The notes under the pieces were generated by a model. That model saw only the letters and a list, made by a program, of their open reading frames with translations. It ran no database searches and was not told the origin of the DNA. A DNA stretch of 64,000 bases, taken from NCBI RefSeq assembly GCF_022788655.1, contig NZ_CP084952.1, forward strand, positions 74,501-138,500, given 5' to 3'. How positions within the stretch are numbered: position 1 is the stretch's first letter; every line of letters begins with the position of its first letter. The translations under genes and the position numbers were made by a program. Positions 42,141 to 50,912 of the stretch are shown here, piece after piece. The DNA comes from Sulfitobacter indolifex (GTDB taxonomy: Bacteria > Pseudomonadota > Alphaproteobacteria > Rhodobacterales > Rhodobacteraceae).

Positions 42141-43564
42141 TCTTGATGGTCCTCAGCAGAGACAAGAATTGTATCGTCGGGCGGCTCGACGATGACAAGG
42201 TCTCCGGGCAGTAAGAGGAAATCTTTGTGGACTTCAAGCGTCTGGATTTGCGATCCGCGGCGCCGTTCTACGCGAATAGTGCTATCGGCTGTACCACCAA
42301 GGTCCATGATTTGGGCTTCGACGGAGACGATTTCAGCGTCCAGCGCGTTGCGATCGGCCAGGGTTTCAGCCACAGAAAGGGCAAGTTTGCTATCCGCTTG
42401 CGCGTAAGAAAAGGCCACATCACGGTCATGGCGATCAAGAGCATGACGGGCTTCACTGACGCGGCTTTCTGCATCTTCCACGGTAAGATCAAGGTCACCA
42501 AGTCGTCCGTTGAGGGTATCAAAACGCAATTCGTCATATCTGCGACTGGTGCCGCACCGTCCGCGGCAATCTTCACCGATCTCGGCCTCTAATTGATCGC
42601 GCTGACGGCTTAGCAGCGCGTAGCGTGCGCGTACTGAATTGCGCCGTGTTTTGGCGATTTCCAATGTGTTCTCTAGATCGGCGCGTATGGCGACATCCCG
42701 CGCCTTACGCAAAGCTGTTTCAGCCAGAGCGGCTTGGAGAACGGCGGTCTCTCCATGGACTCTGTCGCGACCCAGCTGAGTGTGCAGTGACTTGACCCGA
42801 TCAGACGGGAGGCTCAAATCTTGCGCGCCGGCACGCTGTGCCGTCAGACGGGCATGGCGTAACATGAGCCCCGCCCGCAAGGTTCGCAATTCACGGCTGC
42901 GGGCATCTAAAGTGCGATATAGAGCTGTATCTGCCGTGCCCCCATCTGCGCCGGCTTTGGCCAGAAGCGCGCGCACGGAGAGGTTTGGGGTGAACTCATA
43001 GCTTCCCGGCGAGATTACAGTGCCTTGTATGAGGACGGGCGGACGCGTCTCGAATGAGGCGGTGACCGTTGCCGCGATGCCCATTTCGGCTGCCAAAGCT
43101 GTGCTCACAGGGCCTTCCAAACAGGCAGGCCCTTGCCCGGCAACGGGCAGGCGGCCGATGCCTGGTACCGCAATTTCTCCTGCCGCATCGACGGTGAAGG
43201 TGCCAGAAAGATCACGTCGTTCAAAGCGTTCCGTACTGTTTGCTGCCTGAGCGAAGACCCGCAATGTGAGGCGGTCCCCGGAGACGACGAGGTCGGCTTC
43301 TGAGGTACTGTGCTCGCAGGATTTTTTAGTGAAAAGAGTTTCACTCACGCTTGGCAGTTTTTCAGAAGAGCGCGCCGCTGCAACTGTAAAATCGGGCTTG
43401 GTGCGGCTGGCAAGGACCGGTGTTGTATGGTCTGTTGCCGCCAAGTGAACTAAAGGAGTTGTGTCGGGAATCCGGGTGGCGAGCGCTGGCAAGTTTTCGA
43501 TGCCACCCACTGCAACCAATGCAACAAGGCCCAGGCCAGCTTTGGAAAGCGTCGCGGTTAGCAT
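42137..43564 (-). CDS. Wza-like polysaccharide export protein with long coiled coil
   Basis: The 475-residue protein has a weak N-terminal signal (KAGLGLVALVAVGGI), a poly-export-like segment near 90-175 (LTLRVFAQAANSTERFERRD, FTVDAAGEIAVPGIGRLPVA), then PPVLIQGTVISPGSYEFTPN, the SLBB-type motif of Wza proteins. A long coiled coil (220-420) and a second beta segment DFLLLPGDLVIVEPPDD follow. The usual Wza C-terminal membrane helix is not obvious. As first gene of the pel operon (AAAGGA before ATG), it probably replaces PelC as a periplasmic export element. Confidence 0.72.
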   Translation of the reverse strand: MLTATLSKAGLGLVALVAVGGIENLPALATRIPDTTPLVHLAATDHTTPVLASRTKPDFTVAAARSSEKLPSVSETLFTKKSCEHSTSEADLVVSGDRLTLRVFAQAANSTERFERRDLSGTFTVDAAGEIAVPGIGRLPVAGQGPACLEGPVSTALAAEMGIAATVTASFETRPPVLIQGTVISPGSYEFTPNLSVRALLAKAGADGGTADTALYRTLDARSRELRTLRAGLMLRHARLTAQRAGAQDLSLPSDRVKSLHTQLGRDRVHGETAVLQAALAETALRKARDVAIRADLENTLEIAKTRRNSVRARYALLSRQRDQLEAEIGEDCRGRCGTSRRYDELRFDTLNGRLGDLDLTVEDAESRVSEARHALDRHDRDVAFSYAQADSKLALSVAETLADRNALDAEIVSVEAQIMDLGGTADSTIRVERRRGSQIQTLEVHKDFLLLPGDLVIVEPPDDTILVSAEDHQE

Positions 43565-43710
43565 GCTGGTCCTTTCTACACGAAGGGAAGCCCTAACGTC
43601 TTAAACAAAAAGTTTTTTTACATTTTACTGCTGCCTTATTCTTTCCACAATCCTCCATAAGGTGGGTCTCGCCCATTTCATGCAGAAGTTATAATTCGAA
43701 AGGTGCATCG
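43565..43710. promoter_or_regulatory. Divergent promoter region of the pel-type operons
   Basis: The 146 bases between the two divergent starts are AT-rich, with T-rich runs near 43610-43630. No certain -35/-10 pair or known operator could be picked out. Confidence 0.4.
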
Positions 43711-45516
43711 ATGGCGTACTTTTGGCTTGGGGTGTCACTCTTTTTCGCACTCTGGTGGTATCCACGTGCATCGGAAGCCGCCTGCGCGGGGGAGCGGTTT
43801 TTGCCGAACCGCGTGATTGCGCTGGTCGACCAGCGCGAAGAGACCTCTTTCGAAACAAGTCGCATCGCGCGCCATCTGGCAGGACCTTTGGCTCAAAAAG
43901 GGTTGTTTCCTCTTTATGTGGATGTCGCATCACCCCTTCCTGCTACGTTTGATAGAGCCCCTATCGCCGGTGTCCTAAGCTGGTTTTCTTCTGATGTGCC
44001 CGCCCCCCAAGGGGTCGCGGATTGGCTTGCTGCAAAAGAAAGAGAGTGTGGTAGAGCGCTGCCCCATGTGGCGATCGGTGAACTGGGGGGCGCCCCCCTT
44101 TGGCATCAATTTGGTGTAGACCGGGCCCGGGCGGCCATCTTGCATGATGGCGCGCGCGATAAGATTGAAACTGCCCGAGGCTGGAAGTCGCCCGAAGGAT
44201 TGCTCGAGGTGCCACCGGGGTTGGTTGTGGCGCCCGTGGTTCCCTCAGGGGGCGTGCCGATTGTGCGGATGAGCGCGAACGATGGCGCGCCCCGGGTACT
44301 TGGGTTTCAGCGCGGCATTCAAACGTGGCTTTCGGACCAGCTTTTGGCGGATCGCGCAGAAGGGACCGCCGCCGCAGTCGATCTGGCGCGTGTTTTTTTG
44401 TCTTATACTGGCACAGATCCCACTCCGGTGCCGGATCTTGCAATGTTTCAGGGACGTCGCATCGCTCTTTCAATGCTGCTTGCAGAAGGATGGCAACTTC
44501 GCGCCCCGCCTTCGGGAGGGGCGTCTCTTGGCATCCCGGTCTATGCTTTTGCCCGCCAGATCTTCGAAGCAGAAGGCGCCCCCGTTACCTTTGGTTGGCC
44601 TGAGCCTTCTCTTCAGGAGCTCTCCGATGAACCCGGTGCTGCAGCTGCAGCAAGCGCTCTGAAAAAGGCGCGCCATGTCCACAGTCTTCCTCTTACAAAG
44701 GCTGACGGTTTTCTGTCTTTTGGGTCACCTGTTGTTCTTCGGCTCTTGTCCGCAAGTCAGGGAGGGTGGGGCGCATTCCCCCTGCCTGATCAAGTCGCAG
44801 TGGCCCCGCTTATCGGACCTTCAGGGTTTGGCGACCCAACGGGCTTGTATGCGCGCGCCACAGCGGTCGCACGGAGTGAGAGGCCGTGGCCTTTTGCGCC
44901 AGATACGCTCGTGGTGCGGGCACAAGATTTGCTTACAGAGAGCGGACGGGCAGCTGTGATACAGGTGCGGGCGCTTCATACTTCAAAGGACCGGGCCGCA
45001 ATGAGTGTGGTTCAATACGCTGAACTGCTAAAGGGTGCCGTTTCTACCCAGATCGAGCCTCTCGGGTCGCATGTATGGCGGATCGCCAATCGCGGTGCCT
45101 TGCACACAGTGCGGTTTGATCGCCCGGGAAATTTAGCCCTAGATATGGGCCGCAGCATGGGGGTGTTGGGGTCTTGGCGGTTGGGCTCTGCACTGTTCAT
45201 CGCGTTGGACCCGGCCATTGAGACGCCTGTGATCGCTTTAGGTCCGAAGCACAGCTTCACAGATGCTGCTTTGCAAGCAATTGAACTGATCGAGGCGGGT
45301 CCAAAGCTGGAGCGCTTGCACCGTGACGGATGCCGAACGACGGCTCTGGTCGAAGGCACAGGTCAGATCACCGTCCGGGCGCCGCTCAAACCCGATATCC
45401 GCCTTGCGCAGGACCGTTTGCCCGTCTTTTCATCTGGGCCGAATTTATGGCAATTTATGGTGCCAGACCATCTTGCAACATCAAGAGAGCTAACCTTGAT
45501 GGTAGGGTGTCCTTGA
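43711..45516 (+). CDS. Periplasmic PelA-like protein with a likely inactive deacetylase domain
   Basis: The 601-residue protein has a signal peptide (SLFFALWWYPRASEAACAG). A Rossmann-like part (RVIALVDQREETSFETSRIA, GVLSWFSSDVPAPQGVADWL) resembles the PelA domain after the hydrolase. Near 245, GRRIALSMLLAEGW aligns by position with the PelA deacetylase start, where a catalytic DGDG would stand. The C-terminus VWRIANRGALHTVRFDRPGN and GRSMGVLGSW resembles the PelA end domain. If so, this is PelA lacking its hydrolase and catalytic Asp residues, perhaps a binding or scaffold protein. These assignments rest on memory of the family, not on a search. Confidence 0.55.
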   Translation: MAYFWLGVSLFFALWWYPRASEAACAGERFLPNRVIALVDQREETSFETSRIARHLAGPLAQKGLFPLYVDVASPLPATFDRAPIAGVLSWFSSDVPAPQGVADWLAAKERECGRALPHVAIGELGGAPLWHQFGVDRARAAILHDGARDKIETARGWKSPEGLLEVPPGLVVAPVVPSGGVPIVRMSANDGAPRVLGFQRGIQTWLSDQLLADRAEGTAAAVDLARVFLSYTGTDPTPVPDLAMFQGRRIALSMLLAEGWQLRAPPSGGASLGIPVYAFARQIFEAEGAPVTFGWPEPSLQELSDEPGAAAAASALKKARHVHSLPLTKADGFLSFGSPVVLRLLSASQGGWGAFPLPDQVAVAPLIGPSGFGDPTGLYARATAVARSERPWPFAPDTLVVRAQDLLTESGRAAVIQVRALHTSKDRAAMSVVQYAELLKGAVSTQIEPLGSHVWRIANRGALHTVRFDRPGNLALDMGRSMGVLGSWRLGSALFIALDPAIETPVIALGPKHSFTDAALQAIELIEAGPKLERLHRDGCRTTALVEGTGQITVRAPLKPDIRLAQDRLPVFSSGPNLWQFMVPDHLATSRELTLMVGCP

Positions 45517-46754
45517 TGCGGGACCGTGACATCGTATTGCCCCTTGTTTTGTTTGTGGTCTTTGGGGTCGGTGCTGCTTTTTTTCTGGTGCCCAAGGGGG
45601 AACTGGATCAAGAGGCACAACTGACCTCATTGTCTGAAACCCAGGCGCTGAGCTTGCTCAATGCAGCAAAAGACCCTCTTTCACCGCCTCTTGCTTTTCG
45701 GCAAGCAGAGTTGACGGCCGCCACAGGCAACGGCGCATTGGCCGATAGATTGTTGGCAGACCTCACAGCGCGCACCGGACCCACAGCCAGTATTGCAACT
45801 GCCCGTGCCGATCTTGCGTTTCGCGCCGGCAATCTACGACAGGGAGCAAATTACCTTGCCGCTGCTCAAAGCCTTTCGCCAAACGACAACCAGCGCCAGA
45901 AGTTAGCGGATACCTATCGCCGACTTGGCGATAGCGCCGCAGAACGCACAGTCCTCTCCACGGTCCCATTGACGAAGCTGACGGCTTCAGAGCGCATCCG
46001 GTTGGTTGATCTCATGGCGGCGGATGGTGCGATTTCGCAAGCATTGGATGTGGCGCATTCCGCTTTGCTATTGCCAGGACAGAATAGGTCAGCTTTAGCA
46101 GAACGCTTTGCTGCGATTGCCCTGAGCGCAGAGCAGCCCGATCTGTTGATCCAAGCGACCCCCATTGTACTCTCAGAGCCAGATGGGCCAGCCATGATGA
46201 TGTCTATTGCCAAGGTGATGACGGCGCGGCCACGTCTCGCAAAGACATTCGCTGCAGCCGTGGTCTCTCAAGTGCCGGATGCCAGAGCTCTTTTAACAAA
46301 AGCATTTACGGAAGTGAGGCTTTACGACGCTGCGCGCTTGATGATCCAGCCTTGGGTGACCTTCGGCTCGGTGACAACCGAGGGCTGGGAGGCCGTTATA
46401 CTTTACGCCGATAGAAGTGGTGACATTGGCCCTCTCAAACATCTGTTGCAGCAAATGCCGGTACAGGAACAACCACCAAAGAACGTGTTTTTGCCTCTCA
46501 TACGATACGATGGCGAGGGCGCGCTCTTGCCTTATCAGCTTTGGTTGACGCCTGAGTATCTTGAGAAAGCCCCTCTGGTGGACGCAGCATGGGCGCTGAC
46601 ACGGCAGCGACCAGATGAGGCATTTGTTGCTTTGCAGCAGGGTGTACAAACGCTCCATGACCAGACGCTATGGCTTGCCCTCGCGCGAAGGCTGCAGGGT
46701 ACGGAGTATTTTGACCGTTTGCAGGAACTGTCGGGCGATGCGCTTGATCCTTAA
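45516..46754 (+). CDS. Membrane-anchored TPR-like protein of the pel locus
   Basis: ATG 45516 overlaps the previous stop by one base (TGATG). The 412-residue protein starts MRDRDIVLPLVLFVVFGVGA, one membrane anchor, followed by helical repeats (LSLLNAAKDPLSPPLAFRQA, LADLTARTGPTASIATARAD, LADTYRRLGDSAAERTVLS). In the Pel system the N-terminal half of PelB is a periplasmic TPR scaffold; this gene could be its equivalent, but no beta-barrel half is present. Its last 160 bases are duplicated at 48574-48730. Confidence 0.75.
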   Translation: MRDRDIVLPLVLFVVFGVGAAFFLVPKGELDQEAQLTSLSETQALSLLNAAKDPLSPPLAFRQAELTAATGNGALADRLLADLTARTGPTASIATARADLAFRAGNLRQGANYLAAAQSLSPNDNQRQKLADTYRRLGDSAAERTVLSTVPLTKLTASERIRLVDLMAADGAISQALDVAHSALLLPGQNRSALAERFAAIALSAEQPDLLIQATPIVLSEPDGPAMMMSIAKVMTARPRLAKTFAAAVVSQVPDARALLTKAFTEVRLYDAARLMIQPWVTFGSVTTEGWEAVILYADRSGDIGPLKHLLQQMPVQEQPPKNVFLPLIRYDGEGALLPYQLWLTPEYLEKAPLVDAAWALTRQRPDEAFVALQQGVQTLHDQTLWLALARRLQGTEYFDRLQELSGDALDP

Positions 46755-46782
46755 GAGCCTGTTGCAAAGCCGGTCTTCTCCG
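46598..46782. repeat. 185-bp direct repeat, left copy (end of the TPR gene)
   Basis: This segment recurs at 48574-48758 with the same length and only scattered substitutions. It holds the last 52 codons of the TPR gene and 28 bases beyond, including CCTGTTGCAAAGC, which is like an IS6-family end. The copies bracket a RES-Xre module. Confidence 0.85.
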
Positions 46783-47400
46783 TATTCGTTCAGGTCCTTA
46801 GAAAAGACGGGGGTCGTCAAACTCGACCGCGGTCCTAAAAGATCAAGCTCCGCACGACGCCACCCCCGCCACTGCCCCACAGTTTGCAGTGCTGGGTATT
46901 GGCTCCCTTTTGTCTCAGGAACCAAGATTTGCATAAGACAAGGCTCCGCGTGACAGGATGGTGAGTTTTATGTCCAGCCGCTCTATTCGTTGGCAATGGA
47001 TTGCGGAAGCCTGTAACTTTCTCCAAGTACCGGTCTTGGCGGTCAGCATTCCGCCTGAATATGACTGGTTTTTTTGACGCGACCCAAGATAACGTCAACT
47101 TTGGCATGGATATGAGCTTCTATGCACGCGGCGTAATCGACGCCGCTGAACTTAAGGAAGCAAGCATCGTAAGGATGACCCCGGACGGTAGTAAGCCGTT
47201 GGATCGCAAGGTGGCCTTGGATAAGGGCATCAGAGCTTCTCAACGCCTGTAAAGCTTTCAATGAAACAGTTTTCCGTCCCTTCAATCGTTCGGATTTCCT
47301 CAATGGGGACGAGCCCGCCCCCAAGAGGCGGTTGGTGCCACTCAAGGCCTCGGGAATCTGGATGCGTTCGCGCTTGAGTGATCGCTCTTGATATCCTATG
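46783..47400. other. Mobile-element-like debris without a confident gene
   Basis: The stretch carries scrambled coding-like sequence. A frame at 47061-47252 (MTGFFDATQDNVNFGMDMSF onward, 63 residues) looks protein-like but has no ribosome site or known family. GC-rich parts at 46840-46880 recall IS sequence. Probably insertion remnants. Confidence 0.4.
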
Positions 47401-47431
47401 GCCACGTGTCACATTATATGCGACACGTGGC
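47401..47431. promoter_or_regulatory. 10-bp inverted-repeat operator of the res-xre operon
   Basis: GCCACGTGTC (47401-47410) and GACACGTGGC (47422-47431) are perfect inverted repeats around ACATTATATGC, which supplies a -10-like box. TTGATA at 47388 could be the -35. The site lies 21 bases before the antitoxin start, consistent with autorepression by the Xre-type antitoxin. Confidence 0.7.
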
Positions 47432-47451
47432 GCGATCAAAGGAGAGCTTTC

Positions 47452-48009
47452 ATGACTGCAACAGCTTCATCCGGCCTCGGCGGTAAGCGTCGAGCACCAC
47501 CAAGATCGGCTAAGGTTAAGGCGCATGTTCTGGATACTGAGAACCGGGTTCACCTCAATTTAAATGAGACTTTTGGAGCCTATCATCTGTTGGGTGGCGC
47601 CGACATATTCGCAGATGTGGTTAAAAACTCGCTGGAAGCTCACGATGAGATAATGAAAGGCTTCTCAGCAGATGCCTTAATCCACCTGGTTGAGAGCGTC
47701 TCAGTACTCTCAACCGGTGATGCGCTAGCGAAAGCTATAGGCATGAGTTTGCGTACGCTTCAGCGTAAGAAAGCAAGTTCGAAGGTTGATCGCCTGTCAA
47801 CTGAGCAAAGTAGCAGAGCATGGCAGTTTGCTGAAATTCTAGCTCAAGCAATTAGTGTTTTAGGCGACCAAGAAACAGCAGAAAACTGGATGCTAGAGCC
47901 TGCTTTTGGCCTCGATAACCGGCGCCCAATTGATCTTCTATCTACGACGGCCGGAGCTGAAGCCGTAGAGAACTACCTTACCAGGCTGGAGTACGGAGTT
48001 TATACGTGA
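47452..48009 (+). CDS. Xre/MbcA/ParS-type antitoxin
   Basis: ATG 47452 follows AAAGGAGAG. The 185-residue protein has a central Xre-type helix-turn-helix (TGDALAKAIGMSLRTLQRKK) and a C-terminal toxin-binding domain (AENWMLEPAFGLDNRRPIDL, VENYLTRLEYGVYT). Such antitoxins block RES-domain NAD-degrading toxins by inserting the C-terminus in the active site. The stop overlaps the toxin's GTG as GTGA. Confidence 0.93.
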   Translation: MTATASSGLGGKRRAPPRSAKVKAHVLDTENRVHLNLNETFGAYHLLGGADIFADVVKNSLEAHDEIMKGFSADALIHLVESVSVLSTGDALAKAIGMSLRTLQRKKASSKVDRLSTEQSSRAWQFAEILAQAISVLGDQETAENWMLEPAFGLDNRRPIDLLSTTAGAEAVENYLTRLEYGVYT

Positions 48010-48503
48010 CCCCGCTTCCATCTCCAATCGGTTCTGGAGAATTGCGGTTCTGGCGACTTGATCAAAAACGACATGCTCCCACTTGGTCATCGGGTGAAGG
48101 TTCGTTTCAGGTCGGGGGCCGCTGGAATTCTGTGGGCGTGCGAGCAGTTTACTGCGCAGTAGATCCCTCCACAGCAATCCTTGAAGTTGCTGTGCACAAA
48201 GGTTTCAAGGCACTTGATACTGCTCCACACACTCTGACATCAGCTCGCGTTATCGATCTTAATGACGTTCATGTTCTAGACGTGAGCGATATTCCGAATT
48301 CTAATTGGCTGGTTCCGGGTGCACATGGACCGGGACAGAAATCGTTCGGCGATGAGCTGCTGAAAGATCATATTTTTGTACTGATCCCGTCGACGGTCAG
48401 TCGGCATAGTTGGAATCTGATGTTCGATGCAGAGAAAGCTAAAGATCGGTTTGATGATATCCAGCAAGAGCCCTTCGCCTTGGATCCTCGGCTGCACGTC
48501 TAA
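48006..48503 (+). CDS. RES-domain toxin
   Basis: The 165-residue protein carries the RES signature: FWRLDQKRHAPTWSSGEGS, GGRWNSVGVRAVYCAVDPST with the conserved Arg and Tyr, ILEVAVHK with Glu, and SRHSWNLMFD with the final Ser. RES toxins use NAD+, as phosphorolases or ADP-ribosyltransferases. GTG 48006 is translationally coupled to the antitoxin. The two genes form a complete-looking module inserted in the pel locus. Confidence 0.93.
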   Translation: MTPLPSPIGSGELRFWRLDQKRHAPTWSSGEGSFQVGGRWNSVGVRAVYCAVDPSTAILEVAVHKGFKALDTAPHTLTSARVIDLNDVHVLDVSDIPNSNWLVPGAHGPGQKSFGDELLKDHIFVLIPSTVSRHSWNLMFDAEKAKDRFDDIQQEPFALDPRLHV

Positions 48504-48573
48504 GGTATCATCAAAAGATACCCCTACGGCCTCCAATGCTCTAAAATGTACCCATATAGAACACGTTAAGGAG

Positions 48574-48758
48574 GACACGGCAGCGACCAGATGAAGCGTT
48601 TGTTGCTCTGCAGCGGGGCGTGCAAACGCCACATGACCAGAGGCTATGGCCTGCTCTCGCGCGAAGGCTGCAGGGTACGGAGTATTTTGACCGTTTGCAG
48701 GAACTGTCGGGCGATGCGCTTGACCCTTAAGGGCCTGTTGCAAAGCAGGTCTTCTCCG
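48574..48758. repeat. 185-bp direct repeat, right copy (decayed)
   Basis: It matches 46598-46782 at a constant offset of 1976 bases. Frame-disrupting changes show that it is a non-coding copy. It begins 71 bases after the RES toxin stop. Confidence 0.85.
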
Positions 48759-48797
48759 GCGCCGCGGGACGCTTCTCAATAACCAGTGAGCTCGAGG

Positions 48798-49754
48798 TTA
48801 AGGAGCACTGGGGACAGGCGGTGCAAGTGAAGAGAAACTGCCATCCAGAACAATATAGGGCGCATACCCTTTGACGTGCGCTCTATTCACCATGTCTTCG
48901 GCTTGTGCCTTCGCGGCGAAGTCCAGTGAGAGAACCGGAATGCCTTCGGCAATGTAGTCTTCTTGCAAGGCTGTATGCAAAACAGGGGTATCTGCGCCGC
49001 CAAATCCATCTTCGATCATAATGCCGTCGATCGCAGCACGATACGTGTTGAATGCAGCTCGGCTTTTCGACCCGGCATCTCGGCCTACAAACACGCCATT
49101 ATTGACAATAATCAGAGCGTTACAGCGCACTGTCCGCGCTTCGGCTGCTATTTCTTGAACGAGAGATAGCATGACCTCAGCTGCCGCGGGCACATCTGAC
49201 GGCATGTCTGGCGCTTTGTCTTTCAAAGAGCCCGCCACAAAGTAATTCAGCGCGTCATCAAGAAAAAGACCGTCGACGCCAGTGTTCATCAAGCGGATGA
49301 CACGCTGCCGAAGTATTTTTCGCCATTCGCTCCGCCAGAACGCAGCGAGCTTGTCACCGGTCGATGTCTCTGGCCCAAGCCACGGGGGCGTTTTTCCGTC
49401 TTCAGGCCAGTAATCGCGCCAAGGCTCTACCTCCGTGAGGTTCAGATAGGCCAATACGGGCCGCTCGCCCTGACGGCGTATCCGCTCCATTTCCTCTGCG
49501 GTGAAGGTAACTTCACGCCCATCCGACGTATCAGCTGCGCCGATTTTTGTCGCCTCGATGATCAAGAGACCATGCGGCGCCTGTGCCAGTGTTTCCGCTT
49601 GGAACGAAGCCCCCCAATATTGAACGCCATAACCGGATTTGAGCGCCGAAGTGAGGCGCAGGGCTCTGCTATCAGCCGGCTCTGTGCAGGCGAGGCCAGG
49701 CAGAGAGGTCAGCGAAGCTGCTGCGGCAACAAACATGCCGAGAAACCTTTTCAA
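48798..49754 (-). CDS. Secreted GH114 glycoside hydrolase, PelA hydrolase-like
   Basis: TTG 49754 is chosen because it overlaps the galE stop as TTGA and starts a good signal peptide (KRFLGMFVAAAASLTSLPGL); ATG 49847 would overlap galE by 97 bases. The 318-residue protein has VQYWGASFQAETLAQAPHG, LAYLNLTEVEPWRDYW and GVDGLFLDDALNYF, the GH114 strand with catalytic acids, as in the PelA alpha-1,4-galactosaminidase domain. It lacks the other PelA domains, so PelA is split here. It may trim secreted polymer. Confidence 0.85.
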   Translation of the reverse strand: MKRFLGMFVAAAASLTSLPGLACTEPADSRALRLTSALKSGYGVQYWGASFQAETLAQAPHGLLIIEATKIGAADTSDGREVTFTAEEMERIRRQGERPVLAYLNLTEVEPWRDYWPEDGKTPPWLGPETSTGDKLAAFWRSEWRKILRQRVIRLMNTGVDGLFLDDALNYFVAGSLKDKAPDMPSDVPAAAEVMLSLVQEIAAEARTVRCNALIIVNNGVFVGRDAGSKSRAAFNTYRAAIDGIMIEDGFGGADTPVLHTALQEDYIAEGIPVLSLDFAAKAQAEDMVNRAHVKGYAPYIVLDGSFSSLAPPVPSAP

Positions 49755-50884
49755 TTGAGGATGTCTCGGCCGCCAGGCGCCGCTAGATATGTTTCCGCTG
49801 CTGCTGCGTGATCGGATATGATCTGATGTGTGAGCGAGGGCATGCACATACCATTGTTCGACTTGTCACGCTCACGTTTTTGAAAATTCCAATGATCGCG
49901 ACACATTTCTTCGAGACCGAGCTCAGGCTTCCAGCCAAACAAAGCACGACTAAGCGATGGGTCTGCCAATGAGGCGGAAACATCCCCCGGACGACGCGGG
50001 CCCCTCTTATAAGGAACTGGAAACCCACAAGCTTTGGAGAATGCGTGAAGCACTTGCAGCACCGTATAGCCCTGACCCGTGCCCAGGTTGACTTTGCGAT
50101 GAGGTGTATAATCCGCCGAGGCTGAGAACAGATGCTCCACCGCAGCGACATGTCCGCGTGCAAGATCAACGACATGGATGTAGTCACGGCTGCCTGTGCC
50201 GTCGCTGGTCTCATAGTCACTGCCATGGATTTGTATGTAGTCTCTTATTCCTGCAGCAGCTTGGGCGATATAAGGAAAGAGATTGTTCGGCACGCCGCGG
50301 GGGCACTCGCCAATGAGCCCGGACGCATGGGCGCCAACCGGATTAAAATAGCGCAACGAAATAGCCTGAAAATCGGCCAGTGAAGCCGCGGTGTCGTCAA
50401 TGATTTCCTCGATCATGAGCTTCGTCCGCCCATAAGGATTAGAGACAGAAGTGGGGGCTGTCTCGCAGATGGGAAGCACCTCAGTGTCGCCATAGACCGT
50501 GGCTGAAGATGAGAAGATGAGCTTTTTGCACCCGACCTCCCGCATCGCAGAGAGCACGGATACCGCACCTGTAATGTTGTCATGATAATAGAGCAGTGGA
50601 TTAGCAACTGATTCAGCCACAGCTTTTTTGCCAGCAAAGTGCACCACCGCGTCAATCTTGTGGCGCTTTAGCACATCCGCCATTAACTGCGCATCGCGTA
50701 CATCGCCTTCCACCAGGCGCACATCAGCGGTGCCTGCAATCAAGGGAATTCGTGCAACCCGGTCACGGTCAGAGTTTTCAAAGTTATCAAGAATGACAAC
50801 CGAATGGCCTGCTTTTAAAAGTTCGACTGTGGTGTGTGAGCCGATGTATCCAGCCCCACCAGTGGTGAGAATGCGCCTCTTCAT
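49751..50884 (-). CDS. galE: UDP-glucose/UDP-N-acetylglucosamine 4-epimerase
   Basis: From ATG 50884 (AAGGAGA upstream) the 377-residue protein has TGGAGYIGSHTTVELLKAGH, the FAGKKAVAES segment, FSSSATVYGD and YGRTKLMIEEI with the catalytic Tyr-Lys, and the C-terminal PGDVSASLADPSLSRALFGW. Many Pel loci encode such an epimerase to supply UDP-GalNAc; the coupling to the GH114 gene supports that. About 35 extra residues at the C-terminus are unlike the family. Confidence 0.93.
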   Translation of the reverse strand: MKRRILTTGGAGYIGSHTTVELLKAGHSVVILDNFENSDRDRVARIPLIAGTADVRLVEGDVRDAQLMADVLKRHKIDAVVHFAGKKAVAESVANPLLYYHDNITGAVSVLSAMREVGCKKLIFSSSATVYGDTEVLPICETAPTSVSNPYGRTKLMIEEIIDDTAASLADFQAISLRYFNPVGAHASGLIGECPRGVPNNLFPYIAQAAAGIRDYIQIHGSDYETSDGTGSRDYIHVVDLARGHVAAVEHLFSASADYTPHRKVNLGTGQGYTVLQVLHAFSKACGFPVPYKRGPRRPGDVSASLADPSLSRALFGWKPELGLEEMCRDHWNFQKRERDKSNNGMCMPSLTHQIISDHAAAAETYLAAPGGRDILN

Positions 50885-50912
50885 TGTGCTCTCCTTCATC
50901 ACATGCTGCTAA

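Noticed and set aside
46598..48758. Complete IS6-family insertion sequence
   Set aside because: A TTGCAAA end-like motif is present, but no transposase gene lies between the repeats.
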